A DNA stretch of 64,000 nt from CAVRCT01 sp963719645 (lineage in GTDB: Bacteria; Pseudomonadota; Gammaproteobacteria; DSM-16500): contig CAVRCT010000005.1 of NCBI GenBank assembly GCA_963719645.1, positions 434,001 through 498,000 on the forward strand, given 5' to 3'. Position numbers and translations under genes: made by a program. The notes beneath the pieces were generated by a model, which was not told the DNA's origin, searched no databases, and saw only the letters and a list, made by a program, of their open reading frames with translations. This document shows, piece by piece, positions 32,546-42,440 of this stretch (position 1 is its first letter; each line of letters opens with the position of its first letter).

Positions 32546-33646
32546 ATGATGACTAACCATCCTCTCTCTCAACATAAAACCTCCCATACACGACATGCCA
32601 GAATTTCCTGGATCGATATTCTTCGTGGGATTGCTATCATGCTGATGATTCCTGCCAATTTATCGCCTGTGTGGAACGAGCCCACGCAGTGGTTTAGAGT
32701 GGTCGCCTCTTATCCCGCACCCACTTTCATTATGCTCAGCACAGGCATGGTCATTTTAAATGCGCAAAAATATAGTTTTAAGTATTTTCTGCAACGGGGT
32801 CTTATTGTTGTTGGGTTTGCTGCTTTTGTTGATATTTTTGGGGCATGCATATTTCCATTCACAGCATTTGACGTTTTATATTTGATTGGTGTTTCATTGC
32901 CAATTATTTACCTGGCGCATCACTTTAACACCGTTAAATTAATGACAACGTGTTTCATGATTATTGTCGCAAGTGTGATTTTGCAAAATTTAGTGGGTTA
33001 TCATGAGAGTCTGCTTGATATAACCTGGGCAAACAGACAATGGCCGGGTTTGCTGAGAGTATTGCAAAGTTGGTTCATTGATGGTTGGTTTCCGATTTTT
33101 CCGTGGCTTGGCGTTGTATTTTTTGGCGCTGCACTTTTTAAAATAATCTTTAAGCAACCCGATCATGTGATATCGAAAAAAATAATCGTTATTAGTTGTA
33201 TCGCCATCTTGGTTGGATTTATTTTATTATTTATCCCTACGCATCTTTATAACAACGTCAGCAATCACGGAATTCTTACCCGAAGAGACGGTTATTCAGA
33301 AATATTTTACCCGGCAACCCCCGCTTATCTACTGACAGCATTTGGGATAGTGACGTTGTTGACAAAGGTTGCCCAATACTTAGCGAACTTTAAATTCAGT
33401 AAACTATTATCTTTATTCGGCCGTTTTAGCCTATTGATATATATTCTCCATCAAGCCATTAGAGCTTATGTGATTGAACCCATCATGAATGTGTATGGCA
33501 TAAAAAGCATTATTAACGGATTCTGGTTTGCTGTTGTTGTGGTATTAACGATAGTAGGCATTTATTTGATATGCCTGCTGATTGAAAAATGGAAACAGCA
33601 TCGAGTTATTTCTTCGGTGATATTAACCATGTTAATTGGCAAGTGA
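32546..33646 (+). CDS. Integral membrane acyltransferase-like protein (HGSNAT/DUF1624 type)
   Basis: A 366-residue multi-pass membrane protein with about ten hydrophobic segments. RISWIDILRGIAIMLMIPAN at residues 19-38 is the signature of the heparan-alpha-glucosaminide N-acetyltransferase/DUF1624-like family, and a later W-F-I-D-GWFPIFPWLGVVFFG segment fits too. Such proteins transfer acyl groups from the cytoplasm to sugars on the other face of the membrane, often modifying cell-surface glycans. The target here is unknown. It stands alone. The 33647-33910 gap holds only an inverted GTGCGCTCAA/TTGAGCGCAC pair. Confidence 0.75.
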   Translation: MMTNHPLSQHKTSHTRHARISWIDILRGIAIMLMIPANLSPVWNEPTQWFRVVASYPAPTFIMLSTGMVILNAQKYSFKYFLQRGLIVVGFAAFVDIFGACIFPFTAFDVLYLIGVSLPIIYLAHHFNTVKLMTTCFMIIVASVILQNLVGYHESLLDITWANRQWPGLLRVLQSWFIDGWFPIFPWLGVVFFGAALFKIIFKQPDHVISKKIIVISCIAILVGFILLFIPTHLYNNVSNHGILTRRDGYSEIFYPATPAYLLTAFGIVTLLTKVAQYLANFKFSKLLSLFGRFSLLIYILHQAIRAYVIEPIMNVYGIKSIINGFWFAVVVVLTIVGIYLICLLIEKWKQHRVISSVILTMLIGK

Positions 33647-33910
33647 TGCACGAATCTACTATTACCATGTTCTTACATCATTTACAGTTGAGGTCATTAC
33701 AGACGATTCTCTTCTAGCCCCTTTAAGACTGAGGAGTGCGCTCAAATTTAATTCATACACTAATTCCTTCGTAAAAATGTATCGTTACTACATTATTTAA
33801 AGTTGAGCGCACACCTTGGCTACAAGGGTATGCGTGTCAAGCTAAGGCAGACTAGTTTTATTTTCCCAACCAAAGCGTTATACTCCTGACCTCTTAATTG
33901 GGAATGGAAT

Positions 33911-35017
33911 ATGAGCAAACGAACTCCTCTCTATGATTCGCACTTGGAAGCGGCCGCTAAAATCGTTGATTTTGCGGGTTGGGATATGCCATTGCATTAT
34001 GGTTCACAATTACAAGAACATCATTATGTGCGGCAAGATGCCGGTGTATTTGATGTATCACATATGACCATTGTCGATGCGACCGGTTCCGATACTGCTG
34101 CCTTTTTACGTTATCTCTTAGCCAATAACATTGATCGTTTAACGCCAGGCAAGGCGCTCTACACCTGCATGCTGAATGAAACAGGCGGTGTGATCGATGA
34201 TTTGATTGTATACAAAATGAAGGATGATTTTTATCGCTTGATTGTGAATTCGTCAACGCGGGATAAAGATTTAGCTTGGCTGCATCAACAAGCGGCCGGC
34301 TATCAAGTGATTCTCACAGAGCGTACGGGGCAGGCGATGTTGGCTCTGCAAGGACCGATGGTGCGCAATAAAATGGCCGCTATTTTTCCAGCGAGTCATC
34401 TTCAAGCCATTATTGAATTAAAACCTTTCCATGCCGTACAAGTAAATGATTGGTTTGTTGCCCGCACGGGTTATACCGGCGAAGATGGATTTGAAGTGAT
34501 TGTACCCGCGAAAGAGGCCGCCACATTTTGGCAAACCGTCTTAGCGGCTGGGATTAAGCCGTGCGGATTAGGCGCGCGAGATACGTTGCGATTAGAAGCC
34601 GGTATGAATTTATATGGCGCGGACATGGATGAAACTGTCACACCGTTTGAATCCAATTTAGCGTGGACAGTGGCATTAGATGCAGAAAGAAAATTCATTG
34701 GCAAAGACGCTTTAGAGCAGCAAAAAAAGCAGGGCGTGCCACAAAAGTTAGTGGGCTTAATTCTCGAAGGCCAGGGTGTATTGCGTAATCATCAAAAAGT
34801 TGTCATAAATGGCATCGGCGAAGGTGAAATTACCAGTGGTAGTTTTTCACCCACACTTAACAAAGGTATCGCGCTTGCGCGTGTCCCAGAGGCAACAGGC
34901 AATGACTGTTTTGTTGAAATTCGCGGTAAATTGGTTCCCGCGATGGTCATCAAACCGCCCTTTGTTCGACAGGGTAAAAAAGCCTATCAAGAATTAAAAC
35001 GCAGTGAATCGGCATAA
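33911..35017 (+). CDS. gcvT: Glycine cleavage system T protein (aminomethyltransferase)
   Basis: The 368-residue T protein moves the aminomethyl methylene of lipoyl-H protein to tetrahydrofolate, releasing ammonia. Features: TPLYDSHLEAAAKIVDFAGWDMPLHYGSQ, VFDVSHM, ARTGYTGEDGFEV and LGARDTLRLEAGM. First gene of gcvT-gcvH-gcvPA-gcvPB, all closely spaced. GGGAATGG precedes the ATG. No glycine riboswitch could be seen in the 264-bp upstream region. The fourth component, Lpd, is not in this window. Confidence 0.96.
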   Translation: MSKRTPLYDSHLEAAAKIVDFAGWDMPLHYGSQLQEHHYVRQDAGVFDVSHMTIVDATGSDTAAFLRYLLANNIDRLTPGKALYTCMLNETGGVIDDLIVYKMKDDFYRLIVNSSTRDKDLAWLHQQAAGYQVILTERTGQAMLALQGPMVRNKMAAIFPASHLQAIIELKPFHAVQVNDWFVARTGYTGEDGFEVIVPAKEAATFWQTVLAAGIKPCGLGARDTLRLEAGMNLYGADMDETVTPFESNLAWTVALDAERKFIGKDALEQQKKQGVPQKLVGLILEGQGVLRNHQKVVINGIGEGEITSGSFSPTLNKGIALARVPEATGNDCFVEIRGKLVPAMVIKPPFVRQGKKAYQELKRSESA

Positions 35018-35041
35018 AAACTTTATTGAGGGAACGGTAAT

Positions 35042-35431
35042 ATGAATGCAATACCAAAAACATTGAAGTATTCAAAAACCCACGAATGGGTAAGACAAGA
35101 TGAAGATGTGATTACCATTGGTATCACAGATCATGCGCAATGCATGTTAGGCGATTTAGTCTATGTTGAATTGCCTGAACCGGAAGTCACATTAGAAAGC
35201 GGCCAAGAATGTGCCGTGGTGGAATCCGTCAAAGCAGCTGCCGATGTTTATTCACCCATCTCAGGCGAAGTCATCGAAATCAATGAATCATTGCTCGAAA
35301 ATCCACAGTTAGTGAATGAAGACCCCTATGGAAAAGGCTGGTTGTTTCGCATTCGACCTTTCGATGCTGAAGCCAAGGATTTATTAACCCCAGAACAATA
35401 CACGAAACAAATTGCTTCTGAAGCACATTAA
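35042..35431 (+). CDS. gcvH: Glycine cleavage system H protein
   Basis: The 129-residue lipoyl carrier that shuttles the aminomethyl group between P and T proteins. The lipoylation site is K64 in VVESVKAAADVYSP, and the N-terminal YSKTHEWV is canonical. It starts 24 bp after gcvT. Confidence 0.96.
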   Translation: MNAIPKTLKYSKTHEWVRQDEDVITIGITDHAQCMLGDLVYVELPEPEVTLESGQECAVVESVKAAADVYSPISGEVIEINESLLENPQLVNEDPYGKGWLFRIRPFDAEAKDLLTPEQYTKQIASEAH

Positions 35432-35501
35432 TTTTCAACACTCGTAACGCTGCACAGGCGTTGAAAAACGCTGTGCAGTGAAAAAAAGATGGAGCCCCAT
35501 C

Positions 35502-36905
35502 ATGCCATTTATTCCACACACTAAAAAAGATATTCAAGACATGCTCGCCACCATTGGTGCTGCACGCATTGATGATTTATTTGATGAAATTCCAGCAAAT
35601 TTAATGATTAAAGAGTTGCCCGGCATATTACCCCAATTAAATGAAATGGAATTATCACGGTTAATGCATGCACGCGCCGCACAAGATGTCAGTGCACTTT
35701 GTTTTATTGGCGCAGGTGCGTATGAGCATCACATTCCAGCTGCTGTTTGGGACATTACGACCCGCGGTGAATTTATGACGGCATATACGCCGTATCAAGC
35801 GGAAGCCAGTCAAGGCACATTGCAATTGTTGTATGAATACCAAACCATGATGTCTAGTTTGATGGCGCTCGATGTATCGAATGCTTCTTTGTATGACGGG
35901 GGTTCTTCGTTAGCAGAAGCGATTTTAATGGCGATTCGCGCACATCGAAAAAATAAAACGCACAGTATTTTGTTACCAACGACAGTACATCCTTTTTATC
36001 GTCAAGTGGTTAAGACCATTGTGAGTCAACAAGATATTGATATAGTGGATGTGCCATTTGATCCCGCAACTGGAAAAATTTCACTGAGCCAATTGGATAA
36101 ATTAGTGAAAGACGATTTCACCGCGCTTGTGATTCCACAGCCGAATTTTTTTGGCGTGTTAGAAGACGCGGATGCGTTGACCGATTGGGCGCACGCTCGT
36201 CAAGGCTTAGTGGTGGGTGTCGTTAATCCTCTCGCAATGTCATTATTGAAACCACCCGGTCAATGGGGTCAAAAAGGCGCTGATATCGCATGCGGCGAAG
36301 GCCAACCGTTGGGTGTGCCATTAGCATCCGGTGGTCCTTATTACGGATTTTTATGCTGCAAGCAAGAATTTGTTCGCCAATTACCAGGCCGTATCGTCGG
36401 TCGCACCGTCGATCAAAATGGTAAGCAAGGATTTGTGTTGACGCTGCAAGCGCGTGAGCAACATATTCGTCGTGCAAAAGCGACTTCGAATATTTGCACC
36501 AATCAAGGGTTGTTAGTGACGGCGAGCACAATCTTTATGAGTTTGTTAGGCCCAGAGGGGTTGCGCAAAATGGCGATTGCCTCTTACCAATTGGCAAAAT
36601 ATTTAAGAGAGAAAGTCGCCAGCATCCAGGGTGTGCAAGTTCTCTTTCAAGGCCCTATCTTTCACGAATTTGTGATGAAATTAAATCAGCCGGTGGATCA
36701 CGTGTTGCGTGAACTGGCGCAACACAACATTCAAGGTGGTTTTCAGTTAACTCATGCGTATCCCGAATTAGGCGAATGCTTATTGGTTTGCGTGACAGAA
36801 ACAAAAACCGTAGAGGATTTAAATGTATTTGCTGCGCAATTAGCAGCAGCGATGAATAGCACGATGAATACAAAAGAATGTCAGGGGTCATTATGTCAGA
36901 ATTGA
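35502..36905 (+). CDS. gcvPA: Glycine dehydrogenase (decarboxylating) subunit 1
   Basis: The 467-residue first half of the split P protein, a PLP enzyme that decarboxylates glycine. It is the non-Lys half; begins MPFIPHTKKDIQDML and contains MTAYTPYQAEASQGTLQLLYEYQTM and ASLYDGGSSLAEA. The ATG at 35502 has GGAG 10 bp upstream; a GTG at 35478 would add eight residues. It overlaps gcvPB by 13 bp, which couples the two halves. The split form is common in Legionella and Coxiella, unlike the single-chain P protein of enterobacteria. Confidence 0.95.
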   Translation: MPFIPHTKKDIQDMLATIGAARIDDLFDEIPANLMIKELPGILPQLNEMELSRLMHARAAQDVSALCFIGAGAYEHHIPAAVWDITTRGEFMTAYTPYQAEASQGTLQLLYEYQTMMSSLMALDVSNASLYDGGSSLAEAILMAIRAHRKNKTHSILLPTTVHPFYRQVVKTIVSQQDIDIVDVPFDPATGKISLSQLDKLVKDDFTALVIPQPNFFGVLEDADALTDWAHARQGLVVGVVNPLAMSLLKPPGQWGQKGADIACGEGQPLGVPLASGGPYYGFLCCKQEFVRQLPGRIVGRTVDQNGKQGFVLTLQAREQHIRRAKATSNICTNQGLLVTASTIFMSLLGPEGLRKMAIASYQLAKYLREKVASIQGVQVLFQGPIFHEFVMKLNQPVDHVLRELAQHNIQGGFQLTHAYPELGECLLVCVTETKTVEDLNVFAAQLAAAMNSTMNTKECQGSLCQN

Positions 36906-38356
36906 TTTTTCAACAATCACAACGCGGGCGTTGTGCGCATGCGCAGATGCCAGTGATGACAAGCAATCAAGTTGATCTTCCCGAACAATTTTTACGGCAG
37001 GGTTCGCCTTTGTTGCCGGAAGTGTCTGAGTTACAAGTTGTGCGACATTATACAAAATTATCACGCCGCAATTTTTCAATTGATACGCAGTTTTATCCGT
37101 TGGGCTCATGCACAATGAAATATAATCCACGCGGTGTGCATCGCTTGGCGATGTTAGAGGGATTTTTGCAGCATCATCCATTGTCTTTAGAGCAAAACAG
37201 CCAAGGGTATTTGGCGTGTGCGTATGAATTACAAGAAATGTTAAAAGCGGTGACGGGCATGCCCGGTGTTTCATTAACACCGATGGCGGGTGCGCAAGGT
37301 GAATTTGCCGGTGTTGCAATGATTCGTGCTTATCATCAAGCGCGCAATGATGTCGCGCGGACTGAAATTTTAGTGCCGGATGCGGCTCATGGAACCAATC
37401 CCGCAACCGCTGCACAATGCGGTTTTAAAGTGAAAGAAATTCCAACCGATGAAAAAGGCAATGTGAATATCGATGCATTGCGTGCTGCGGTTGGGCCGCA
37501 AACAGCGGGGATTATGTTAACGAATCCTTCTACCTTAGGAGTCTTCGAACAAAAAATTCAAGAGATTGCGCAAATTGTTCATCAAGCCGGTGGGTTGCTG
37601 TATTACGATGGCGCCAATTTGAATGCGATTCTCGGCAAAGTGCGTCCGGGTGAAATGGGTTTTGATGTGATGCATATTAATTTACACAAAACATTTGCGA
37701 CACCGCATGGTGGGGGTGGCCCAGGTGGCGGACCGGTCTGCGTCAGTGAGCGATTAGTGCCATTTTTACCAACACCGATTGTGGGCAAGAAAGGCGATCA
37801 TTTTTATTGGTTAACTGAAAAAGATCGACCGCAAACGATTGGTCGCTTATCTGCGTTTATGGGTAATGCAGGAATTATTTTGCGAGCCTATATGTATGCG
37901 CGTCTGTTGGGTAAAGAAGGCATGCAGAGAGTGGCTGAGTTTGCTACGTTGAATGCTAATTATTTGTTGGCGCGGTTAAAACAAGCTGGATTTACGCCTG
38001 CATTTGCTGGGCGTAGAGCGAGTCATGAATTTATTATTACCTTAAAAACAGAAGCGAAAGAGTTATCGATTACGGCATTGGATGTGGCTAAACGGTTATT
38101 GGATTATGATTTCCATGCACCGACGATGTATTTTCCTTTATTAGTACCGGAATGTTTATTGATCGAGCCGACAGAAACAGAAAGCAAAGAAGCTGTCGAT
38201 GCGTTTGCGAATGCGCTGATTACTATTTTGCACGAAGCCAAAACACAACCTGAGTTAGTGAAACAAGCGCCTCATACGATGCCGGTTCGTCGTTTAGATG
38301 AAGTTAAAGCGGCTCGTGAATTGGATTTAGTTTATCGAGAATCGTTTACTTCTTGA
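36893..38356 (+). CDS. gcvPB: Glycine dehydrogenase (decarboxylating) subunit 2
   Basis: The 487-residue catalytic half of the split P protein. The PLP Lys is K266 in NLHKTFATPHGGGGPGGG; the FYPLGSCTMKYNP and GAQGEFAG motifs are intact. The ATG at 36893 has AGGGG 5 bp upstream, better than the ATG at 36878. Last gene of the gcv operon. The next gene lies convergent. Confidence 0.96.
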   Translation: MSELIFQQSQRGRCAHAQMPVMTSNQVDLPEQFLRQGSPLLPEVSELQVVRHYTKLSRRNFSIDTQFYPLGSCTMKYNPRGVHRLAMLEGFLQHHPLSLEQNSQGYLACAYELQEMLKAVTGMPGVSLTPMAGAQGEFAGVAMIRAYHQARNDVARTEILVPDAAHGTNPATAAQCGFKVKEIPTDEKGNVNIDALRAAVGPQTAGIMLTNPSTLGVFEQKIQEIAQIVHQAGGLLYYDGANLNAILGKVRPGEMGFDVMHINLHKTFATPHGGGGPGGGPVCVSERLVPFLPTPIVGKKGDHFYWLTEKDRPQTIGRLSAFMGNAGIILRAYMYARLLGKEGMQRVAEFATLNANYLLARLKQAGFTPAFAGRRASHEFIITLKTEAKELSITALDVAKRLLDYDFHAPTMYFPLLVPECLLIEPTETESKEAVDAFANALITILHEAKTQPELVKQAPHTMPVRRLDEVKAARELDLVYRESFTS

Positions 38357-38385
38357 CAGCCAAAAGATGATTAGGGGTAGGTATT

Positions 38386-39753
38386 TCACTTAATAATATT
38401 TTTTATTAAACGTGCAATTTCACCTACCATATAAATAGGAACTGACAAAATTTGATCGTGGAAATTCAATGAATGTTGTGACACCCGTACACCCATTTTT
38501 ATGGATTTCTCCTGCATAAAGATTCTTAAAGATTTTAGCTGGCCTGTCGAACCTGCTTTAACTTCAATCGGAACAATTTGTGAATCAACCGTTATCACAA
38601 AATCGACTTCAGCCATGCTTGATTTTTGTTCGCGACACCAGAAAAACAGCTCGGATTCGTCGATGCGTGGTGCATAAGCCAGCAACTCTTGTCCGACAAA
38701 TTGCTCAGCAATGGCGCCTCGATTAACTAGCAGAATATTTTCATCCAACATAACATTGGCAGCCAAATGACTTGCGCGTGTCATTAAGCCGATATCAAGA
38801 AATAAAATTTTAAATTTCTTTTCATTGATTAAGGAAATTAACGGTATGCCTGAAGCTGATGTGTTATACACGGGATAAATTAATCCTGCTTGCTCTAATA
38901 ACACGAGAGCCGATTTAATGTTTTGCGCGCGCGCATCGGGATCAATTTTGGAATATTTAATATGTTCTGAAATAAACCCCGGTGCTTTCTCGAAAACGCG
39001 TTGCACATATTGAATTTGTGAATGTCTTGCATATTTGCCAAAATCCTGTCGATACGTGCTTAATAAGATGGTTTGCTGTAATTCAGGCGCTGTGAAATCA
39101 TATTTTCTAGAAATGCCTCCTAAAGCAATTTCTTCAGAAGCGAAATAAGATTGCAGTACTCTTGGCATGCCTCCTAGTACCAGGTAATTTTTTACTTGTT
39201 TTAACAGTTCTTGATGGATGGAGTCGGGAATGGGTTTTTCCTTTGTTAAATCTGCTTGCTCGATAAATTCACGCCAAGCTTGATAACCGGCGGCGGACAG
39301 AAATTCTTTAAATGATAAAGGTTTTAAATAAAGTGACTGCACTCTTCCTACTGGCATCCGAAAATCTGCATCATTCAAAGTAAACTCTAAAAGTGAACCT
39401 GCTCCGATAATATGTAGCTCAGGTAACAATTCTTTGAAGTAGCGCAATGCGCGAATCGCATGAGGGCAATCTTGAATTTCATCCAAAAATAACAGTGTGT
39501 TGCCCGGCACAATTTTAGTATGTAACGATAAAGAGAGCGTTGTAAGAATTTCATGGGGCTGCAATGTATTAAAACAAGAAATAAGTTCTGGTTGTAATTC
39601 AAAATTAACAACGACTATATTCTCAAAATGAGCACGGCCAAATTTTTCAACAATAAAGGATTTACCGACTTGCCGTGCACCCCGCAGTAAGATGGGCATG
39701 CGATTTTTGTCTTCTTTCCATCGCAGTAAATCATGTTCAATATCTCTATTCAT
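38386..39753 (-). CDS. AAA ATPase, DUF4143 family
   Basis: A 455-residue P-loop ATPase. Walker A is RGARQVGKS near residue 24, Walker B is LLFLDEIQD, and the sensor is IIGAGSLLEF. The C-terminal DUF4143 region ends with a nuclease-like WCREQKSSMAEVDFVITVDSQIVPIEVKAG (D/E-x-K core). I chose the ATG at 39753 because GGGGG lies just upstream. A perfect 8-bp dyad, TTGTCATA-N3-TATGACAA, lies 31 bp before it. Second of three family members here, only distantly similar to the others. Role unknown. Confidence 0.86.
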   Translation of the reverse strand: MNRDIEHDLLRWKEDKNRMPILLRGARQVGKSFIVEKFGRAHFENIVVVNFELQPELISCFNTLQPHEILTTLSLSLHTKIVPGNTLLFLDEIQDCPHAIRALRYFKELLPELHIIGAGSLLEFTLNDADFRMPVGRVQSLYLKPLSFKEFLSAAGYQAWREFIEQADLTKEKPIPDSIHQELLKQVKNYLVLGGMPRVLQSYFASEEIALGGISRKYDFTAPELQQTILLSTYRQDFGKYARHSQIQYVQRVFEKAPGFISEHIKYSKIDPDARAQNIKSALVLLEQAGLIYPVYNTSASGIPLISLINEKKFKILFLDIGLMTRASHLAANVMLDENILLVNRGAIAEQFVGQELLAYAPRIDESELFFWCREQKSSMAEVDFVITVDSQIVPIEVKAGSTGQLKSLRIFMQEKSIKMGVRVSQHSLNFHDQILSVPIYMVGEIARLIKNIIK

Positions 39754-39783
39754 TATGCCCCCGCATCTTATCATATTTGTATA

Positions 39784-39802
39784 TTGTCATAATATATGAC
39801 AA
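39784..39802. promoter_or_regulatory. Dyad upstream of DUF4143 gene
   Basis: Perfect inverted repeat TTGTCATA-ATA-TATGACAA in the promoter region between the DUF4143 gene and the divergent end of pqaA. It could be an operator for autoregulation. Confidence 0.4.
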
Positions 39803-39856
39803 AAGACAAGGTGAAAATGTCGAATAAAGTGATAAAACACAAGGTTGTTATTCGTA

Positions 39857-41317
39857 TCACTTGCTTTCAGTCACATAAACCGATGAAGTCACCACAAATT
39901 TTTCATGAGTAGGCTGTTTGAATGTAGCTTCAATAAAACTCGCTTTCCAGCCTTTTAAGGGTTGAGTGATTGTCACTGTGTATTGGCAATGATGAGTATG
40001 ATTGCAATGGTCTTTTACAAGTGTGGTCGGTATATAGGTTATTCCGGCCGTCAGTCTAAAGTCGTGCGCGTTTTCGTTTTGTGCTTCCCATAAGATCATG
40101 CTCTCTGGTATCGCATCTGTCTGAATCGTTTTTACTAATCCGTTTTCGCTGATTTGCAGAGTATGACGAGCGGCTTTTCCTTGAAGCGTGTGAATGTAAG
40201 CAACGAGAGAGGATTGTATGATTTCTTTGCCAGTGGTGCTGCGCTCAATGAAATGACTTTGGTTGGGTATGACTTCAACTTCCGTTTCACCGGGTAATTG
40301 ATCCACATATAATTTGAGAGAATCCGGAATAAAAAAATCATCGCCGCTGGCGCTGATAATATATTTTGGGATGCTTAAATGTTTTTGATAATTGGGACAA
40401 TCAATATCATTACAATTTAAATAAGTTACTGGATCGATAATCTGAGTTAACTTCTTAAAATTATCTGTTCCTACTCGGCTAATGACATCCTGTCCGGCAT
40501 CTTTATTTGCATAAAACAATAATGCAGGTTTGCGTTTCAGATCGTATTCGCAACTGGCTAAAATCATTTGCAAGTTCTTATCCGTATCTAAAATATCAAT
40601 GACCATCGGAATAATCGCATCAATTCGATTTTTATCATCTTCAAGTGCGGCTAACCAAGTAGCCCATCCTCGTTTGGAGAGACCAGAAATAACAAAGTGC
40701 AATTGCGGCTGGTTCGTCTCTGCTTGAATGGCATCCATCGCTTTAATGACGGCATTTGCCATTGGTAAATGGAGCGGCCAATAAGCATGAGCGGCTGGAT
40801 CATCAAGGTATTTACTTAATGTATAAGCCACTGCATTATCTTCATTCCTAAACTGACCGTCATCAAATTGTAAATATTGATTGGGGATATCATTTAATAC
40901 GACAACCAGAGCACCCGTTTGTTTTGCAATTAGGCTAAAGTCTAACTGACTTGCGGCAGGATTATCCGCATTCTCTTGAGGATTGCGTGTCCCGCCATTC
41001 ACAAATAATAATGCGGGTGAATTGTGCTGTAAGGATTTAGGCGTATACATAACAAGTTCATGTTGCCATATTCCATTATTGCTTTTAGAATAATCCCAGC
41101 GTTGTGAGGTGAATAAAAAAGTTTTTATCTCAATGTCATCATGCAGTTGGCTTTTGATCAGAGTTAATGTAGGCGCCAATGTGTGGCTCTGGACATAGCA
41201 ATGTAAAACATGATGGGGATTGGTTAATGTTGTTAAATCACAAGCGCTGTCTGCTAAAACAGTCTGGCTTATTGCAACAGAGAGTAAAAGTAGGAGATGT
41301 TTTTTTGCTTTTAGCAT
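39857..41317 (-). CDS. PhoPQ-activated pathogenicity-related (PqaA-type) secreted protein
   Basis: A 486-residue exported protein. The signal peptide ends near residue 22 (LLLLLSVAISQTVLA-DSAC). The rest matches the PhoPQ-activated pathogenicity-related family: ELVMYTPKSL, VNGGTRN and the nucleophile elbow GLSKRGWATW, followed by AIIPMVID, FYANKDAG and PNQSHFIE, an alpha/beta-hydrolase Ser-Asp-His set. PqaA is linked with virulence and antimicrobial-peptide response in Salmonella, and relatives occur in Legionella and Dictyostelium. The substrate is unknown. No PmrA- or PhoP-like box was recognised upstream. Confidence 0.88.
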   Translation of the reverse strand: MLKAKKHLLLLLSVAISQTVLADSACDLTTLTNPHHVLHCYVQSHTLAPTLTLIKSQLHDDIEIKTFLFTSQRWDYSKSNNGIWQHELVMYTPKSLQHNSPALLFVNGGTRNPQENADNPAASQLDFSLIAKQTGALVVVLNDIPNQYLQFDDGQFRNEDNAVAYTLSKYLDDPAAHAYWPLHLPMANAVIKAMDAIQAETNQPQLHFVISGLSKRGWATWLAALEDDKNRIDAIIPMVIDILDTDKNLQMILASCEYDLKRKPALLFYANKDAGQDVISRVGTDNFKKLTQIIDPVTYLNCNDIDCPNYQKHLSIPKYIISASGDDFFIPDSLKLYVDQLPGETEVEVIPNQSHFIERSTTGKEIIQSSLVAYIHTLQGKAARHTLQISENGLVKTIQTDAIPESMILWEAQNENAHDFRLTAGITYIPTTLVKDHCNHTHHCQYTVTITQPLKGWKASFIEATFKQPTHEKFVVTSSVYVTESK

Positions 41318-41481
41318 GTATTTTATCCGTGTAACTTAAAAAAGTTATTATGTTCGCATAAGTATCCTGAGAAAACAAAAGTTCTGCTTACAATCAACGT
41401 ATCTGCTCGAACAACTGACTTTGAGAGAAAATCTAACCTCCTATATCGAATATGAAATTTTATACAAATCCCCCTTGTTCC

Positions 41482-41718
41482 CAATGGCACTAGCTTAAGA
41501 ACTGTCGTCCCGGAATTTAGTAGCTCTTAACGAGCGCCTTTTGCTCGTTTAGAGCTACTTAATGTCCGGGATCCATCTTCAATTTATCGCCCTCTTGCTT
41601 TTAACTTATATGCTTTAAGCAAAATGGATCCCGGACATTAACTGGCGCTAAATTCGCAAAAAGCGCTCATTAAGCGCCAGTAAATTCCGGGACGACAGTT
41701 CTTAAGCTAGTGCCATTG
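41482..41718. mobile_element. MITE family A, intact copy
   Basis: 237 bp, apparently identical to 25468-25704 and in the same orientation, inserted at the same point of the outer element with the same CCCCTTGTTCC duplication. Confidence 0.88.
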
Positions 41719-41742
41719 CCCCTTGTTCCCCCTTTTTCAAAG

Positions 41743-41917
41743 GGCGTTGTTGCGTAATTCACGGTATCAATTCGGTGTCGTGCCAGCATGCTTTTAGCTG
41801 GCATCCAGGTTTGCTCTATTTATGACTATATAAATTTTATTAAAAGCAAACCTGGATGCCAGCTAAAAGCACGCTGGCACGACACTAAGCTGACTCTGTG
41901 AATTACGCAACAACGCC
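41743..41917. mobile_element. MITE family B, copy with variant core
   Basis: 175 bp with terminal inverted repeats GGCGTTGTTGCGTAATTCAC, flanked by a 9-bp duplication TTTTCAAAG (41734-41742 and 41918-41926). Its core is another palindrome (GTGCCAGC...GCTGGCAC with ACCTGGATGCCAGC), different from the CGTCATTGCGAGG core of the copies at 56953 and 59874. Confidence 0.85.
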
Positions 41918-42181
41918 TTTTCAAAGGGGGAGACCTTCTAAACAGCTCTGTGTTTTAACAGCGAAAACTGCTTAGAAAGTTTCCCCCTTTGAAAAAGGGG
42001 GGAACAAGGGGATTTGTATAAAAATAATTAAATTTTTCTCTTTGACACTTATGTGGGTCTAATAAAAAATCACACACTTGCATGGAGTTTCTTTGGCTTG
42101 ACGGCTAGCAACCACGCTAATTGGGCTTGATTATTTTCCTACCAATAGTGTAGTATTCCAGGGTTAACAGGGAGTTGGTCT

Positions 42182-42301
42182 ATGGAAAGATTGCTTGCTA
42201 TTGCTTGTGCTTTAATCGCAATTTTCATTGTCAGTTGTGCATCGCAACAAGCCGCGCATGATCAACATCAAGGAATGCAAACCGCTGCTTCGACTAAATA
42301 A
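42182..42301 (+). CDS. Small lipoprotein
   Basis: A 39-residue peptide: MERLLAIACALIAIFIVSC is a lipoprotein signal with lipobox IVSC, followed by a 20-residue polar tail (ASQQAAHDQHQGMQTAASTK). Mature size is about 21 residues, similar in scale to entericidins but not in sequence. GGGAG lies 8 bp before the ATG, and a TTGATT-N18-TAGTAT promoter lies upstream. A long palindrome follows the stop directly. It probably encodes an envelope lipopeptide of unknown role. Confidence 0.7.
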   Translation: MERLLAIACALIAIFIVSCASQQAAHDQHQGMQTAASTK

Positions 42302-42302
42302 T

Positions 42303-42389
42303 CTGAGCCGCGACCGTCAGGAAGCGTCACGGAATCAGCGTTAATTTCAATCGCTGATTCCGTGACGCTTCCTGACGGTAGCGGCTCAG
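42303..42389. repeat. CTGAGCCGCGACC palindrome, long form
   Basis: Arms of about 37 bp beginning CTGAGCCGCGACCGTCAGG and including GTCACGGAATCAGCG surround an 11-bp AT loop. A shorter relative with the same outer arms is at 46166-46231, and a degenerate one at 32434-32466. It may end transcription of the small lipoprotein, though it lacks a T-run. Confidence 0.75.
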
Positions 42390-42440
42390 AGGTATGACGT
42401 AGCTCCTAATGTGATGTAAGAATTCCTAGTTGAACTGATT

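Larger units (their letters stand above)
41458..42023. repeat. Outer palindromic element carrying two nested elements
   Basis: The long outer element starts TTTATACAAATCCCCCTTG and ends with the reversed arm at 42023. It is interrupted by a MITE A copy (41482-41718) and a MITE B copy (41743-41917). Without the insertions and their duplications it reads like the uninterrupted copy at 49187-49316. The rest of the 860-bp gap (41318-41457, 42024-42181) shows only a lipoprotein promoter. Confidence 0.88.

Noticed and set aside
36891..37415. 174-codon frame on the minus strand
   Set aside because: Antisense shadow of gcvPB; no family resemblance.
41458..42023. Possible CRISPR array from the many repeats
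   Set aside because: Repeats are palindromic, nested and few per locus, with no regular spacers and no cas genes.
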